NCBI RefSeq assembly: GCF_036373705.1
Contig: NC_089863.1
Coordinates: 28,356,227 to 28,420,226, forward strand
Direction of reading: 5' to 3'
DNA: 64,000 nt
Source: Amia ocellicauda
Taxonomy: Eukaryota; Chordata; Actinopteri; Amiiformes; Amiidae
Positions 1 through 11,849 of the stretch are shown here, piece by piece. Numbering within the stretch: the first letter of the stretch is position 1; each line of letters opens with the position of its first letter. The notes beneath the pieces are model-generated. The model saw nothing but the letters and a program-made list of their open reading frames with translations. It was not told where the DNA came from and made no database searches. A program made the position numbers and the translations under genes.

Positions 1-1372
1 TGAATAAATACATAAATACATAAATAAACTGTGTATGTACTATAATACAATCAAACAAGTTATGTTTTGCAAGAATTGCACATTTATTTTATCCGTTGCA
101 TTATTGTCATAGTCGGTGTAATTCACTTATATGATCTGCGCACCCGTGCTTTGCAAGTGGGTTTCATGCTGTTTTGGAGTCATAGGTTTAGGACGCATAC
201 AGATGTTTTAAACACACATGAATGTTTTTGACAGCAGTTTAACTGCCTAGCGCGAACACACACACTGACAGTGGTAAAATAATAAACGGGCATACTATAT
301 GGGCCAAATAAGAGGCTGGGACACTTTTCTCCCCTAGGGCATGCCCGTCCCCCACGGCACGCTTTTGTAATCTTCTAGGACACTTTTGTGACGGCTTGAT
401 ACACTCACTGACTGATTGATGACACAATGCCTGTGTGTCATATCCTAGAGTTGTATAGTCTGTATGTGACAACAGCAGAGTACTAATCTTTTGCACGGTT
501 ATTATTATTATAATTAATTGATGATTATTATTAAAATATTAATCACAGCGTTCTGAGCTTTGTTCAGTGATTCGACAGCAGTAGGGTGTTTCTCTTTTAT
601 GTACAGCACAAGTCACTGTCAACTTATTCTGACAGCTAAAATAGTAAATGTAACATGTAGAGTTATAGTATAAATCCAATATTTGTATTGTATAATCCAA
701 TAAACACAAAAATATCTATTGGTATTGTGTAAACACTTATTGATCTGGCGTCAGAATATGTTGTTCAAAGGCAGCACTTGAGTAGCTGACTGACTGGATC
801 TCCAGCTCTGTGATGCTAAAATGTTCCTAGTAAACTGCTAACCAGACAAACACGTATAGACATACAGATACGGTGCCCGCCTGAGCTCTGGCACATGTAC
901 TTTGCACAGCGGTGATGCCAGAGGACGGAGGTAGGACCCCCGCAGCGGAACCAGCGCGCAGCACCGAGGCTTCCGCGTCGGCACAGTTTAGGCGCTGCAC
1001 CAAAACACGCTGGTGCTATGCGATAGTGTAAAACAAAAGGTAAAATTATTACTATTATTATCATATGTTGTACAGACCTAAATTCACTTCTGTTTTACTA
1101 CTGTGAATCCGGTCGTTTTTAAGGTATATTTGTGAGACGAGAAACGTAGTACGCGTCTAACGCAGTATGCCAAGTGCTGTGTGTAATAAAGTTTGCTGGA
1201 GCACGAAGATGAAGTGTACATGGACTAGTTTCCGATACAATGTGGATTTATGTCCTGTTTTGACTGCAAAGAAGCGGTCGCATTTGGGTTTTATTTTCTG
1301 GTCGGCATTCATAAATAATATATCGTCTGGGTTGAATTGCTAAAGTCCTAAAGCTACCCTGCGAAGGGCGCG
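1..1372. other. AT-rich flank, no gene seen
   Basis: Open frames here are short and none resembles a known protein. The stretch is AT-rich with scattered TTATTA runs. I see no RNA gene or recognisable mobile element in it. Confidence 0.5.
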
Positions 1373-1415
1373 GATTGATTGATTGATTGATTGATTGATT
1401 GACTGACTGACTGAG
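1373..1415. repeat. (ATTG)n microsatellite grading into (ACTG)n
   Basis: Tandem tetranucleotide units ATTG are followed by three GACT units. It is a simple repeat with no coding meaning. Confidence 0.9.
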
Positions 1416-1694
1416 ACTCTGCGGCCCTGATTCAACTAATGCATTTGTGCGTGTGTGTGTGATATTTTGTGAGCAAAACATATTATCCGTATTCATTCAA
1501 CATTCACCACGCTTAATCTACAGACATATGGGTGTTACTGACTTACTCGCAGGTTTTAATTAGTATTCTTGAGTATTAGTATTATTAATTAAGCCAACCG
1601 TTACCTTCAACGACACTGTAGCGTTTTGTGTTTAGGGGGAGCTGTGGGGAGTTTGCACGGTAGCGGTCATAAGAGCGTGACAAAACATGTAGGG

Positions 1695-1870
1695 CAGTGG
1701 ATCTAAAACCGGTCCTGCAGGACCCCCTGCCCCGGTTGTTTTTGTTCCACCCGAGCTCTTAATTACATAATTGCATTGTTATTTCAATTAATGATTCAAT
1801 TAAGCAATTAAGATCTCAGAACCAATCATCAGGACAAGGGGGTCCTCCAGGACTGGTTTGGGAATCTCTG
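1695..1870. mobile_element. hAT-type foldback MITE, copy 1
   Basis: A 176-bp element whose two halves are inverted copies: the left half reads CAGTGGATCTAAAACCGG and the right end is the approximate complement. It is flanked by a perfect 8-bp duplication ATGTAGGG (1687-1694 and 1871-1878). An 8-bp duplication and CAG-type ends indicate the hAT superfamily. It has no coding capacity and would need transposase supplied in trans. Relatives lie at 10534-10806 and 12695-12884. Confidence 0.85.
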
Positions 1871-2044
1871 ATGTAGGGTAATCCCTGATTCAGCAAGCTA
1901 CGCTAAAATGAGATCTGAATATGTATCTGTCACCTATTCTATGGTGGAATAAGGAAGGACACAAAGCAGATCAGATCACAAAGGTGGATCGTTTAATTTA
2001 AATGTATTTGGCTCACAGAGAGTCCATTCATACAGTTTATTGCT

Positions 2045-2161
2045 TATGGAGCAATATGCATTAAGATGAAGACATTCAAGAGCAGTGTCTCAACCGAGAT
2101 TTGAACCCACAACACTCTACTTACAAGTCCGTAGCCCTGAGCAGCACTCCACACTGCTGAT
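2045..2161 (-). mobile_element. tRNA-derived SINE head fragment
   Basis: Read on the minus strand, the segment begins CAGCAGTGTGGAGTGCTG and contains a B-box-like GGGTTCAAATC about 50 bases in, the layout of the tRNA-like 5' part of fish SINEs. It lies about 120 bp upstream of the splice acceptor that opens the first coding exon of POLR3GL. The body and tail are missing, so it is a truncated copy. Assignment is by recognition only. Confidence 0.6.
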
Positions 2162-2316
2162 GTGCTCAGATGTTTCTCCACAGCTGCCAGAGGACTGACC
2201 TCAGCTGCCGGTCTGCGCAGTTTGTTCCCATCACTCACTCTGCTTCCTCCTCTCCCCCTGTCCCTGCTCTCCCTGCAGGTGCCTGTGCTGGTGTTTGTGC
2301 CCCGGTTTGCTTCGCG

Positions 2317-3337
2317 ATGGCGGGGAGAGCCCGGGGGCGAGGCCGGGGGCAGATGAATTTCAACATGGAGGCTGTGGGCATCTGGAAAGGGGACCTCCTG
2401 CCCCCTTCCACCCTGCAGCCCACTCCACTGTTCCCCGTAAGTAACCAACACCCCAGCAGAGATTCTTTGGCACCAGAATAAAATACAGAGAAACAACCAA
2501 ACTCGAAAATATGGCAGCAGGACCGCCCAGATAAGATCCCAAGAATAGCACAGGCTGGCGCTTTTAAGTATTTATTTCCTTGAATCGCCCCCAACCCCTC
2601 TACCTGGCTGGTGTCTGGTGAATCTGCCTACGCCTGATTCTGCCCCGCTGCTGACCCTGCCTTGTTGTTCCTCTGCCCCGCCACCAGCCGATGGAGTACA
2701 AGCCTGTGCCCCTGCAGACGGGCGAAGAGGCGGAGTACATGCTGGCACTGAAACAGGAGCTGCGGGGGGCCATGAAGAACCTGCCCTACTTCGTGAGGCC
2801 CGCCGCCCCCAAGAAAGGTGAGGGGCCCGGCAGTGGCGTGAGGGGCGTGGCTGCGGGGGGCGTCGGCGCTCGGTGCCAGGGTTAGCAGCTCCCAAGAGAT
2901 CTGAGGCTAAAGAGGGAGAAGCCGCTGTCAGGGGCCAGACCTGTCCCTCACAGCTCCTCTGGTGGCACAACCTGGAAGTTACCCATCAAATAAGAGACTT
3001 TATCATGGGATCTGTTTTAGCTGCCATGAGGCCTAGTCCTTAAGCCGTAGACCCCCAGAGATTTATCCTCTCCCCCGTAACAGACCCTTCTAATATCCTA
3101 GAAGATGGTCTTCTTTCCGTTCTCTCTACTACGTGAAGCGATCTGTGGTGACTTGTTGCCAGGGGGCGCAATATAAAATCAAAATTGAATCGAATCGAAT
3201 TGAATTTTAATGTCCAATTTCAAGACTCCTTGCCCGATGTAGGCCTGGGCTGTTGGATGCAAATATCCTCCCTTGTGGTAGCTAAATAAAGGGGAGGAAT
3301 GTAGTTTAATAATATTAGGAATGTGTTATTATTATTT

Positions 3338-3376
<39 letters not shown>

Positions 3377-6007
3377 GGGATGTGTTATTATTTGTATTAT
3401 TATTAGGCATGTGTTAGCTTTATTAGGAGTATTGTTATGTGTTTTGATCATACTGGTTTTAATGGAGATTTACTGGTATTTGCAGACATAGAGCGCTACT
3501 CTGACAAGTACCAGAGCTCGGAGCCCACGGACAACACCATCGAGTGGAACCCAGGTGGGGGCGTCTCGTCGCTGGGTCAGCGGGGGTGGGACGGGCACTG
3601 ATATGGCAAAGGCTTAGTCGTCCTTTTTTCTGTTGTATTCTGTGGTCCAGTGTGGTGTATCAGGACTGGTGTGTTTAACAGTGTTAACAGGGCAAGGAGT
3701 ATAATGGTTTGTGTGTGTGTGTTACAGACTGGAAACGGCTGCCCAGAGAGCTGCGCATCAGAGTACGGAAGCCCCTAAAGGACAGTAAGTACCGGGTCTC
3801 TTGAGCAGGTTTTTTGTCGGCTGGAGAACCCGCTTGCTCTCAGTTTTCTGACCGTGCCCTCCTCTTCCTGTAGAGCCTCCCGCCGCTCCCAAGCGCAGTC
3901 AGCACACCCGGGTGGACAAGGAGGAAATCATCCGCAAACTGGAGGTGAGGGTGAGAGGGTGAGAGGCCGTCACCTCAGCGGCACAGTGATAGCTCAGATG
4001 TGGCCCCCGGCTGCACAGCGGCCTCCCGGGGCCCCTCTATGATTGGCAGCTCCACCTGCGTCACATTCAACCTCACTTTCAAATGGCCACCTCCAGAGGA
4101 TAAAATTAACTTTTTCGGCCACTAGCCACTGTGTCTGGTAGAAGGAAAAAACTTACCAGCCACTTGGTATTTTACCAGCCAAAGGCAAACATCACCAGAA
4201 ATACATAATGTCTGGTGAACATGTTAAAACATGACATTTATTCAGGTAATTAATCAATCACTATAACAAAAGCTAATTGCAGACCTGTATAGACTAGACA
4301 GGTGTATATGAGGTCTTTGATCAAAACATTGCATTCTATTGAATTATAACACTTGCTAGTAGAGGTGGGAGCATCGTTTTCAAATGAATCAATCACATAT
4401 GCAATAACGTGTCAGCTAATGGGGAACTAGCACATGAGAAGGGGTGTTATATTGTGACACATTATTGCTCTTCATACTCCTCTTCCTCTTCAGTGCTACT
4501 CCCTTCTCTGGGTTTCTGCACGTCATTAAAAGGATTTCATTGGATTGGCTAGATATTCATAGAGTCACGGTCTGTGGTTGGGTAAAAAATATATAATCTC
4601 TAGGAATGATGACAGACGGTAACGTCCTTTCCATTGGTCAATCCCGCACGCCAGCAAAGACGCAATGCAAACAAACAGCACGTTTCTCTTCAGAAGAATC
4701 TCCGCTACGCAGCAAAACATATGCATCTCTATTGCAAATCATTTCCCCATAAATTAATATGTTGTAATTGATGCAATTGATGAATACTTATCTAACACAA
4801 CAACTTTGTTAAATAAATACCTATGTAAAAATACATTATTAGAAGCCATATGGAAATGGCATAATAACAACAGACCTGTCAACTCTCAGGCATGTCATGT
4901 CAGACTCTTGTATTATTGTCCCGACATTATCCCGACTGTTTATTGTCACAATTTCAAATCAACTATAAAGGTTGTGACTATTTGTTTGTAAAGGAATATT
5001 TTGCAATTACAGCTGTTCCCGTACACTTCTTGGCTACCCACCAAAGTGGCTGGTAAAATTGACAGATTTACCTGCCACTGGCTAAATCTACCCGCATTTG
5101 GTTAGTGGTGGGTGCTAATTTTATTCCCTGGTTGCCTCCCTGTTCCAGATTGCGGGGTCCAGATGTTTTGTGCTTCTTTGTTTTTGTTGTTTTGTTTGTT
5201 TTGTACTCTGTTTTTGTGTTTTTAACCTGGTCAGGATTGTTTTTTCCCCACGCTCCAGACCCTGGAGAAGAAGGAGCAGGAGGTGAGCTCAGAGGAAGAG
5301 GAGGAGGAGAAGAAGCAGGAGGAGGAAGAGCAGGAGAATGAGGAAGAGTACGACGAGGAGGAGTTTGAGGAGGTGAGGGAGCTGAGAGAGCCTACCCCTC
5401 TCTGGCACTGTGGGAAGGGGTGGCCGGGGTCAAGGAAGCGTGGACAAATTACCCCTACTACGCCAAGAGGAGTCTCACATTGAGTGAAGGGAGGGAAACA
5501 ATTATAAGTATAAAACAACTGAGGGAGGGAGAGGGGGAGTGAGAAAGGGAGGGGGAGTGAGAGAGGGAGCAGAGAAGACAGGGAGAGAGAGTGGAGTAAG
5601 AGAGAGAGTGGGAGAGGGAGAGAGGGAGAAGACAAGAGGGAGAGTGGGAGTGAGCGAGATGGAGAGGGGGAGTGAGAGTGGGAGAGGGGTAGTGAGAGAG
5701 ACGGAAAGGGAGAGTGGGAGAGGGGGAGAGAGGGAGTGGGAGAGAGGGGGAGAGAGAGGGGGAGCGAGATAGAGGGAGAGGGGTAGAGAGAGTGGAGGAG
5801 AGAGGGAGAGGAGGTTTAAGGGAGAGAGATGGGGACGGTGGGAGAGAGGGGGCACATGAGAGAGGATTCAGATGTTGAATATGTGAAAGACACTCACCGC
5901 GCTGCCCCGTGTCTCTGCAGGAGACGGACTACATCATGTCCTACTTTGATAACGGGGAGGACTTTGGGGCGGACAGCGACGACAACATGGATGAAGCCAT
6001 CTACTGA
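2317..6007 (+). CDS. polr3gl: RNA polymerase III subunit RPC7-like (POLR3GL), seven coding exons
   Basis: Subunit of the RPC3-RPC6-RPC7 trimer that helps RNA polymerase III initiate on tRNA and 5S genes in the nucleus; POLR3GL is the broadly expressed paralogue of POLR3G. Coding exons, each with AG/GT borders and compatible phases: 2317-2436, 2688-2817, 3486-3554, 3728-3784, 3874-3944, 5259-5372 and 5921-6007. They sum to 648 nt, 215 residues, against 218 in human. Residues 1-12 are a Gly/Arg-rich start, followed by the conserved FNMEAVGIWKGD block. Family blocks LALKQELRGAMKNLPYF and ERYSDKY follow, then a Glu-rich acidic region, then the C-terminal YIMSYFDNGEDFG...DEAIY signature. The exon opens at acceptor AG 2277-2278, so at least one upstream 5' UTR exon exists but was not located. 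The donor of the third coding exon is GTGGGG, weaker than the rest. POLR3GL is favoured over POLR3G by motif similarity and by the TXNIP/HJV neighbours. Confidence 0.96.
3339..3376. repeat. (ATT)n microsatellite in a POLR3GL intron
   Basis: Uninterrupted trinucleotide run in the intron between the second and third coding exons; a shorter imperfect run flanks it. Confidence 0.9.
4094..5130. mobile_element. degenerate hAT-type non-autonomous element in POLR3GL intron
   Basis: The ends are inverted: the left begins CAGAGGATAAAATTAAC and the complement of the right end begins CAGGGAATAAAATTAGC. Both continue into related stretches rich in CCAGCCACT-like motifs. The 8-bp flanks GCCACCTC and GTTGCCTC agree at five of eight positions, as expected of an old hAT target duplication. 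The interior (about 1 kb) is AT-rich without a transposase frame. It accounts for most of the 1.3-kb intron between exons 3874-3944 and 5259-5372. Confidence 0.65.
5519..5830. repeat. polypurine (GGGAGA)n tract in last POLR3GL intron
   Basis: About 300 bp of nearly pure A/G on the coding strand, built from GGGAGAGAG-like units. Long open frames on both strands here are products of composition. Such tracts can form triplex (H-DNA) in vitro; whether this one does is unknown. Confidence 0.85.
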
Positions 6008-6850
6008 GGGGAGCCAGAGAGACAGGGACCCGGGACCGGGGCGCAGGGGGACACAGCACTTCACGGAGGGACCTGGAATAGTCTGTCTGGGACAGAGAGA
6101 CACCTGGGGGTGGAACACAGAGGTGCAGAAGGCAACACTGTCCCCGGATACACAGTCGCACTTATTTATCAATGTTTTAGGTTCACGTTGGTGGAGTAAA
6201 AAAACAACAAAAAAAAAGGACACGAGCGTTTCACCCCAACGGACTTTGTGGGGGGGTTGACCATTTTGGCGCGAGGGGACAGGGGTGTGAAACCTCCTGT
6301 CATCTCTCTCTTCAGTGTTGCTGAGATCCTCTTGCACTGAGGGACCAGAGTGCTGTTCTATCACCCAGAACAGGTTCCTGACAGAATTTTACATAAAAAT
6401 GAAAGAAAAGGACAATATTTTTTTATTTTTTGTAACGGTTTTATCGTGTGTTTTTTAAATGGAAGTTGCTGTTTTAGGAAGTGTGGTTTTAAGGTCGTTT
6501 TAAAGTTTGTTAAACTCCGAGAGATTCTGATGTCATTCTCAGTGACTACAATGCTGCCACCCGCCACCAGGGGGAGCTGCCGTCCTTGTTATTGTTTTAA
6601 ATTGTTCTTCTGCCGATGTTGATATTTTGGGAGTCTGTGGCGCATATCAATGTAAACAGTCTCTGTGTCCAGCTGTGCTTTGTGTCGTCTTTTCTGCATC
6701 CGAGTTCAGGGTGAAAGCTAAAAGATTTTAACATTTCAGCGTTTGGTTTTGTTCTACCTATCCTACGTTCTTTGCCAGTGAACCTGTGGAAGGATTATTA
6801 TTAACTCTGTGGCTGTTTTTAAACTTGGATATGAGGATCACTTTTACTAG
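6008..6850 (+). other. probable POLR3GL 3' UTR
   Basis: Sequence directly after the TGA at 6005-6007, non-coding and without a recognisable repeat until about 6880. I found no canonical AATAAA or ATTAAA, so the transcript end is not fixed by sequence. Confidence 0.45.
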
Positions 6851-6879
6851 TTTCCATACCTCCCTTCCCTTTATCAGAA

Positions 6880-7240
6880 TCACAGGGGCACACTCACAGA
6901 GTCTGAAATATTGACGTTACAGATTTTCTCGATTGCTTGAGCACGTTTCTCCAAACAGATTTCATTTTTCAAAACCGTTAGGTGAGCTGTATTGTCTGGG
7001 CCAACAGTAACACCTTCTCTTAAGATGGCTGCACACATGGTTATAGCTGCACCTCTCTGGCCAGAACACTGACTGTGGCTCTGTAACTGATAAAGCTCCT
7101 CCCACATCTGCTCAGTCTGGGCAAATTGAATCCCGCTTCATCCACGTATATGAATTCATGTGGTGACGCATTTGCCTCAAGCGAAACACAACATGAACAT
7201 GAGTAGCCATTATAATTGTCTGCTACTAAATATTGTGAGG
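6880..7240 (-). pseudogene. IS630/Tc1-superfamily transposase relic, catalytic part
   Basis: On the minus strand, frames around 7150-7080 read EFIYVDEAGFNL followed by a basic stretch and VSVLARE. After a frameshift, 7060-6960 reads MCAAILREGV and GPDNTAHL. These blocks are recognisable as the DDE_3-type catalytic core (D of the VDEAGF block, then the ITMCAAI strand) of IS630-like transposases found in fish genomes. Stops and frameshifts break the frame. The N-terminal half of the same kind of protein sits at 8061-8330 on the same strand, with a LINE fragment between them. Homology is recognised by eye, not searched. Confidence 0.6.
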
Positions 7241-7249
7241 AAATGCATG

Positions 7250-7945
7250 GAAAAGTTCCTGTGGTTTGATGTGGTTGATGCCTTTCATGATTTTTAAGAC
7301 TTGGATCAAGTCCCCATGTAGTCTCCTCTGTTCCAGGGTGAAAAGGTTCAGTTCCTCAGTCTCTCAGTAGGACATTCCCTTCAGACCTGGAATAAGTCTG
7401 GTTGCTCTCCTCTGAACTGCCTCTAGAGCAGTGATATCTTTCTTGAAGTGTGGAGCCCAGAACTGTCCACAGTACCCAGATGAGCTCTAACTAGTGCATT
7501 GTACAGTCTGAACATTACTGCCCTTGTTCTCAATTCTACACTTTTGACAATATACCCTAACATCCTGTTTGCCTTTTTTATTGCTTCCCCACATTGATTG
7601 GATGGGGAGAGTGAGGAGTCCACGTATACTCCTAGGTCTTTCTCATGTGATACTTCATCTAGTTCTATTCCTCTCATAGTGCAATTATAGTGGACATTTT
7701 TGTTACCTGCATGTAATACCTTGCACTTGTCCACATTGAATTTCATCTGCCAGGTGTTTGCCCACAATTGAATATTATCCCTCTGAATAGCCTGTGCTGC
7801 TGAGATTGTACCTGCTGAGCCACCTATTTTAGTATCATCTGCAAATTTGACAAGTTTGCTGACTATCCCAGAGTCCAGATCATTAATATAGATTAGAAAA
7901 AACACTGATCCCTGTGGAATTCCATTGATTGAAATGGTCAAGGAA
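7250..7945 (-). mobile_element. CR1/L2-type LINE fragment with reverse transcriptase end
   Basis: Minus-strand reading gives the reverse transcriptase catalytic block KFADDTKIGG. The downstream thumb-region blocks WQMKFNVDKCKV, EKDLGVYVDSS and ANRMLGYIVKS follow within 7941-7423. The 3' part (7430-7250) matches the LINE end at 20575-20960, including the stretch reading KIMKG. The element is truncated upstream of the YADD-type motif and lost its own 3' end at about 7250. It lies between two pieces of an IS630-like transposase, so it appears inserted into that older element. Confidence 0.8.
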
Positions 7946-8060
7946 GACGATGGAAAAACTCCTGACGTGTATATTGTATACTACTGTAATGTAGTGAAGT
8001 CATCAATGGTTATTATTGCCATTTCTAAATACTTTACTATTATTTTACTAAATACTTTTA

Positions 8061-8330
8061 CTAGTAATTATTGATGCCACAGCTGCTTAGATTGGGCTGC
8101 ACCCTCTGCCCAGCCTCTGGCATTGAAAGGCCATGATTTATCACATGGTCAACCATAGGGGCACATGTGTCATTAGATACGTGTCTATGTCTTCCCCAGT
8201 GAGCTGCTGTGCCACCGACGCACATAGATGCACCCCTCTTCCTCTGTGGGCTCGTGGCTGTGGTTCCCCCTCTTTCTCTCTTTCGTCTTTGTCTTCTGAC
8301 TTGCTCCATTTCATGCCAGCACCAGCTCAC
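8061..8330 (-). pseudogene. IS630-like transposase relic, N-terminal part
   Basis: The minus-strand frame contains VINHGLSMPEAGQRVQPNLS, which I recognise as the helix-turn-helix entry segment that precedes the DDE core in the IS630-like proteins seen in fish. It ends by frameshift shortly after. Together with 6880-7240 it would represent one transposase gene split by the LINE at 7250-7945. The upstream basic region (RRQRRKRERG) is less typical. Confidence 0.5.
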
Positions 8331-8639
8331 TGTTATGTGTGATTATGGACTGATTGCTGATTAAACAATTGAGCAATAAGGATTCGCACATGTGGGAGTG
8401 TGTTGTTGACTGTGAACAAATGCTCTAAGTTTGACCAGACTTACCCAATATATTTGTGTGTGTTGTGTAGAGAGTTGTGTTTACTGTTTTGCACAGATGT
8501 GATTGGAATTTTGTGTGAAAGCAACCATATATGTCTTACTGCTCTTCTAGGTGATGGTGTTGGTCATGTGGACCACAGTTTCATTCACATTGGCTTAGGA
8601 AACGAGAAAAACTAATTAATGTCTCATATATTTCGGATG

Positions 8640-10533
8640 AGTCAGGATCTGCTTTTCCCTCCAGCTGTGTCCCAGGTTATTGACTTGAGCTTTTAACTAA
8701 TTGACATCTTTGCTTATTTCAACTGTTTTTACTTCTCCTTCAGTTGGACATGTTCAGTTCCCTTCTCCCTACCCTGATTCCCGGTTCCTTTATTTACTCC
8801 CATGCCTCGTACTGCCTCTGCACACCCATAGGGGGCCCTGTGGCTCTCCGGGCGAGAGGAGCCATCCCTCATAAAAACTGATGGATTGAAATAGTGACAG
8901 GCGGGGGTGGGAGGTTGATTTAATGAAGGGGGGCGGGGGACCCAGTAAAGCGTGGATCTGGGCACTGGGAAGTTGGCCCGGGGAGGCCCGCAGCGTTTGG
9001 GTGTCACAGCTAGGAATGTACAGTGTACATGCCAGGCCCGGCCCGGCCCGCTGATGCGCTGTAATCTGACCCATAAGAGCCCAGGAGCCCCCCTCAGGAG
9101 GGAGGTCAGGTCTTGGTCGATGGGACAGGCCGGGACATCGCTGGTGAGTGTCCTTGTTTTAGTTGTTTTTTTCCTCTTCGTTTAATTTTTTTTCCTTTTG
9201 AAAACAGTGGGGGAGGATTTATTTCCTGATTTGGAGGGTACACTGCTACAACACTACTGTGCATGCCCAGTGCGGGTGGGGGGAGCAAGTAGGGGATAGG
9301 TGCAGCCATTGCAAAAGTGCTCCTTTTATTACGGCAGGGGCTCAGCTGCCATTTCGCCTCTTGCTCAGTGCTTCCGTGCACAAGGACGGCCTGCAGCCAC
9401 CGGCGACATAAGAACCTGAACTGCTGGTTCCCAGGCCTGTTTTTGTTGCTCTTGTGTACCTCAGCCTCTCTGCCTGGAACTCCACCCCCTCACCCCCCAG
9501 GTGTGCATGGCCGCCGAGTCCCGGGCCACAGCCTTACGGCCACCATTCACCCCACCCCTTCCAGTCCCTGTCGCTGCTCTTCTTGCCCCTTGGCGCCTCA
9601 TCTCTCTTGCATGCTTTGTGCAACCCAATGGCAGATAGATTGGAGAAGTAAGATGCAGCTGGGCACAGGTCTGCATGGTATATCCACTCCAGATGAGCAG
9701 TGGCTACATTGGAGGAATCCATACATGGGCCAGATCAGAGGACAACACCTCCCTTCAGGGACTTGAGGTGCTGGCCACAAGCCACAAGTCAGTCTGTGAA
9801 AGGGGAGGGTGTTTTTTTTTTTGTTTAGTTTTTTTTTTTTTTATGGCAGTTGACCCACTTCCACACCCTACACCCATCCCCCCGGAGTAAGGAATTCTGC
9901 TTTCGGCTTCCCTTGCAGGCCACTGAGCTGCAGCTCGCTGTTCCCACTCGGAATAGAACTGTGATCCTTGCAGAATCGCCCCCGGCTCAGATGGTGTGGC
10001 ATCCTGGCCATGAAACAAGAGCGCTGGAGAAAGGAGGGGAGAGGAGGATTTCTGCCTGTTGATTGCAGACTTAGTCTCTGGCTCCTTCTGTGCTGGCAGC
10101 CCTAGCATGGAGGGTTAGTGTGGGATACAATAGTTCCCAGCATGTAATTCTGCCCAGGCTGACTGCTGGTTCCATTTTTATTTTTAAAGTGTTTTTTGAC
10201 CCACAATTGACTGGGGTGTCCTCTTACACGACCAAACCTGAACAGCCCTGTAGAATAGGATCTCAAACGGTCAGCACCATAGCCCTCTCATGGATTAATC
10301 AGAGGGAGGCGTTGATGTCATCAACAAGCGCCAGCCACAAGTCCAACCCTGGGCGGTTCTGTCTATGTGTAAAGACGGACAACTGTTATTTCATTGTTTG
10401 TTTTTAGAACTTCAAAATAAGAGTCACATAAAATGTGTCTTCGAAATATTAGTTGGACGCAATTATTCTAATTGTGCTCTTATATGTCCGTCTGCTCTGC
10501 CTCACACACAGGTTCCTAATCTTTTATTTAAAC
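8640..10533. other. intergenic, no gene seen
   Basis: Mixed-composition DNA with many short overlapping frames, none with recognisable domains. Poly-T runs occur near 9810-9842. I see no mobile element that I can name. Confidence 0.4.
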
Positions 10534-10806
10534 CAGGGGTTCCCTGCCCTGCTGGTTTTTGTTCCAACCGAGCTCTCAATTATTGAATTGAACTAATAAT
10601 TTTCTAAATCAGAGCCTTTTATTTACTTTAAATAGTAGGGTTTTAAGTTAAGTATAGAATTGTATAAATAACTTATTAAAGATCCAAATATTTTAATTCA
10701 CAAGATTGTTACTTCAATTAAGGGTTAAATTAAGTGACTGAGAGCTCGGTTGGAACAAAAACCAGCAGGGTAGGGGGTCCTCCAGTAACAGAGTTGGGGA
10801 CCACTG
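10534..10806. mobile_element. hAT-type foldback MITE, copy 2
   Basis: Inverted halves share CCCTGCTGGTTTTTGTTCC on the left with its complement near 10750-10772, around an AT-rich centre of about 150 bp. Flanks ATTTAAAC and GTTTAAAT agree at six of eight positions. The left end lacks the outer bases present at 12695, so it is slightly truncated. Confidence 0.75.
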
Positions 10807-11019
10807 GTTTAAATATACAAATATACAATTTTCCACAGAAGTGTTCAGCTTTCGTCTGGGCAAAGGACCCCCCAGTTAGATGTCGCCATGTCAGCCTGTC
10901 ACCGAACTCCTCTCAGGATTTGTGCCAAAGGAACACATTTCCAAGAATTGTCTCTGTGAAGAACTAGTGAAGATGGGTTACTCATTAGCCAGAACTGGCA
11001 TTATTTTTGTAACTAATGC

Positions 11020-11182
11020 AGAGCGGCCAGCCCTGATCCTGGAGAGCCCAAATGCTGCCGGTTTTACAGCTCTCGAATTGCTCAGTCACTGGATACCATG
11101 AACACATTGCTCAATTAAGCACTTGATCATAAAACCCAGAATGCACTGCATCTCTCTGGGACCGGGGTCGGCCAGCCCGTGG
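11020..11182. mobile_element. hAT-type foldback MITE, separate subfamily
   Basis: A short element with inverted ends (left AGAGCGGCCAGCCCTG, right GGTCGGCCAGCCCGTGG) and a near-perfect 8-bp flank duplication, ACTAATGC versus TCTAATGC. It resembles but is distinct from the MITEs at 1695, 10534 and 12695. Confidence 0.65.
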
Positions 11183-11490
11183 TCTAATGCTGGAGATTGA
11201 ACTGTTTAAGATCAAACAGAGGTGTCTGTCAGGTGTGTTGCATTTGTCGCATGAGCTTTGCCTGATTTGGCTTCATAATAGATTTTAAAAATAAAAAGTT
11301 TTAAGAGAAAAGGGAAAAGAAGGAGAAGAAGAAACTCCAGCTTTGCATTGCTTGCTGGTGTGCAGGGTAGTGCGTTGAAGGAGGTGTGACAGTTTGCAGC
11401 TGTCAGGAGCTTGCATTCCAGCGGGCTGTTTATGTTTTTGGTTTGGTATTTTGTCCCTTTACTCAGACATCTGCAAAGCTGCACGTAGCT

Positions 11491-11498
11491 CCCTCTCT

Positions 11499-11535
<37 letters not shown>
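11491..11535. repeat. (CT)n microsatellite
   Basis: A CT dinucleotide run with a few CCCT interruptions. Confidence 0.9.
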
Positions 11536-11849
11536 ACCTATCAATCAAACTAGACTGCTGACTTGCAGAGTGTGTGAACAGGTGAGCGTGCCCCCCAGAG
11601 ACCAGCCTGTAGGGCAGTGAAGACTGAAAACAAGAGGGCTGGACAGATGCATTAAAAACTCTCTTTTCTCCTGTGCTCACTTTGCCCAGGGGGTGCTTGG
11701 GGGGATAAGGCCACAACTCCCACGATCCATTGTAATGCTGGCAATCCTTGTACCCAGCAGGTAGCAATCAATGTGTCCTGTCCTAACATAACACCCCCAC
11801 CTCCTTTCCATCTGTGACAGGCGCCTGCAGGATGCATATATTGACCTAC

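Noticed and set aside
2045..2161. Possible tRNA gene from the B-box-like motif
   Set aside because: No matching A box or acceptor stem that would fold into a cloverleaf; it fits a SINE head better. The same applies to 61430-61530.
5231..5855. Minus-strand frames of 117-134 codons in the POLR3GL last intron and acidic exon
   Set aside because: They are antisense of GAG/GAA-rich coding sequence and of the purine intron; no domain.
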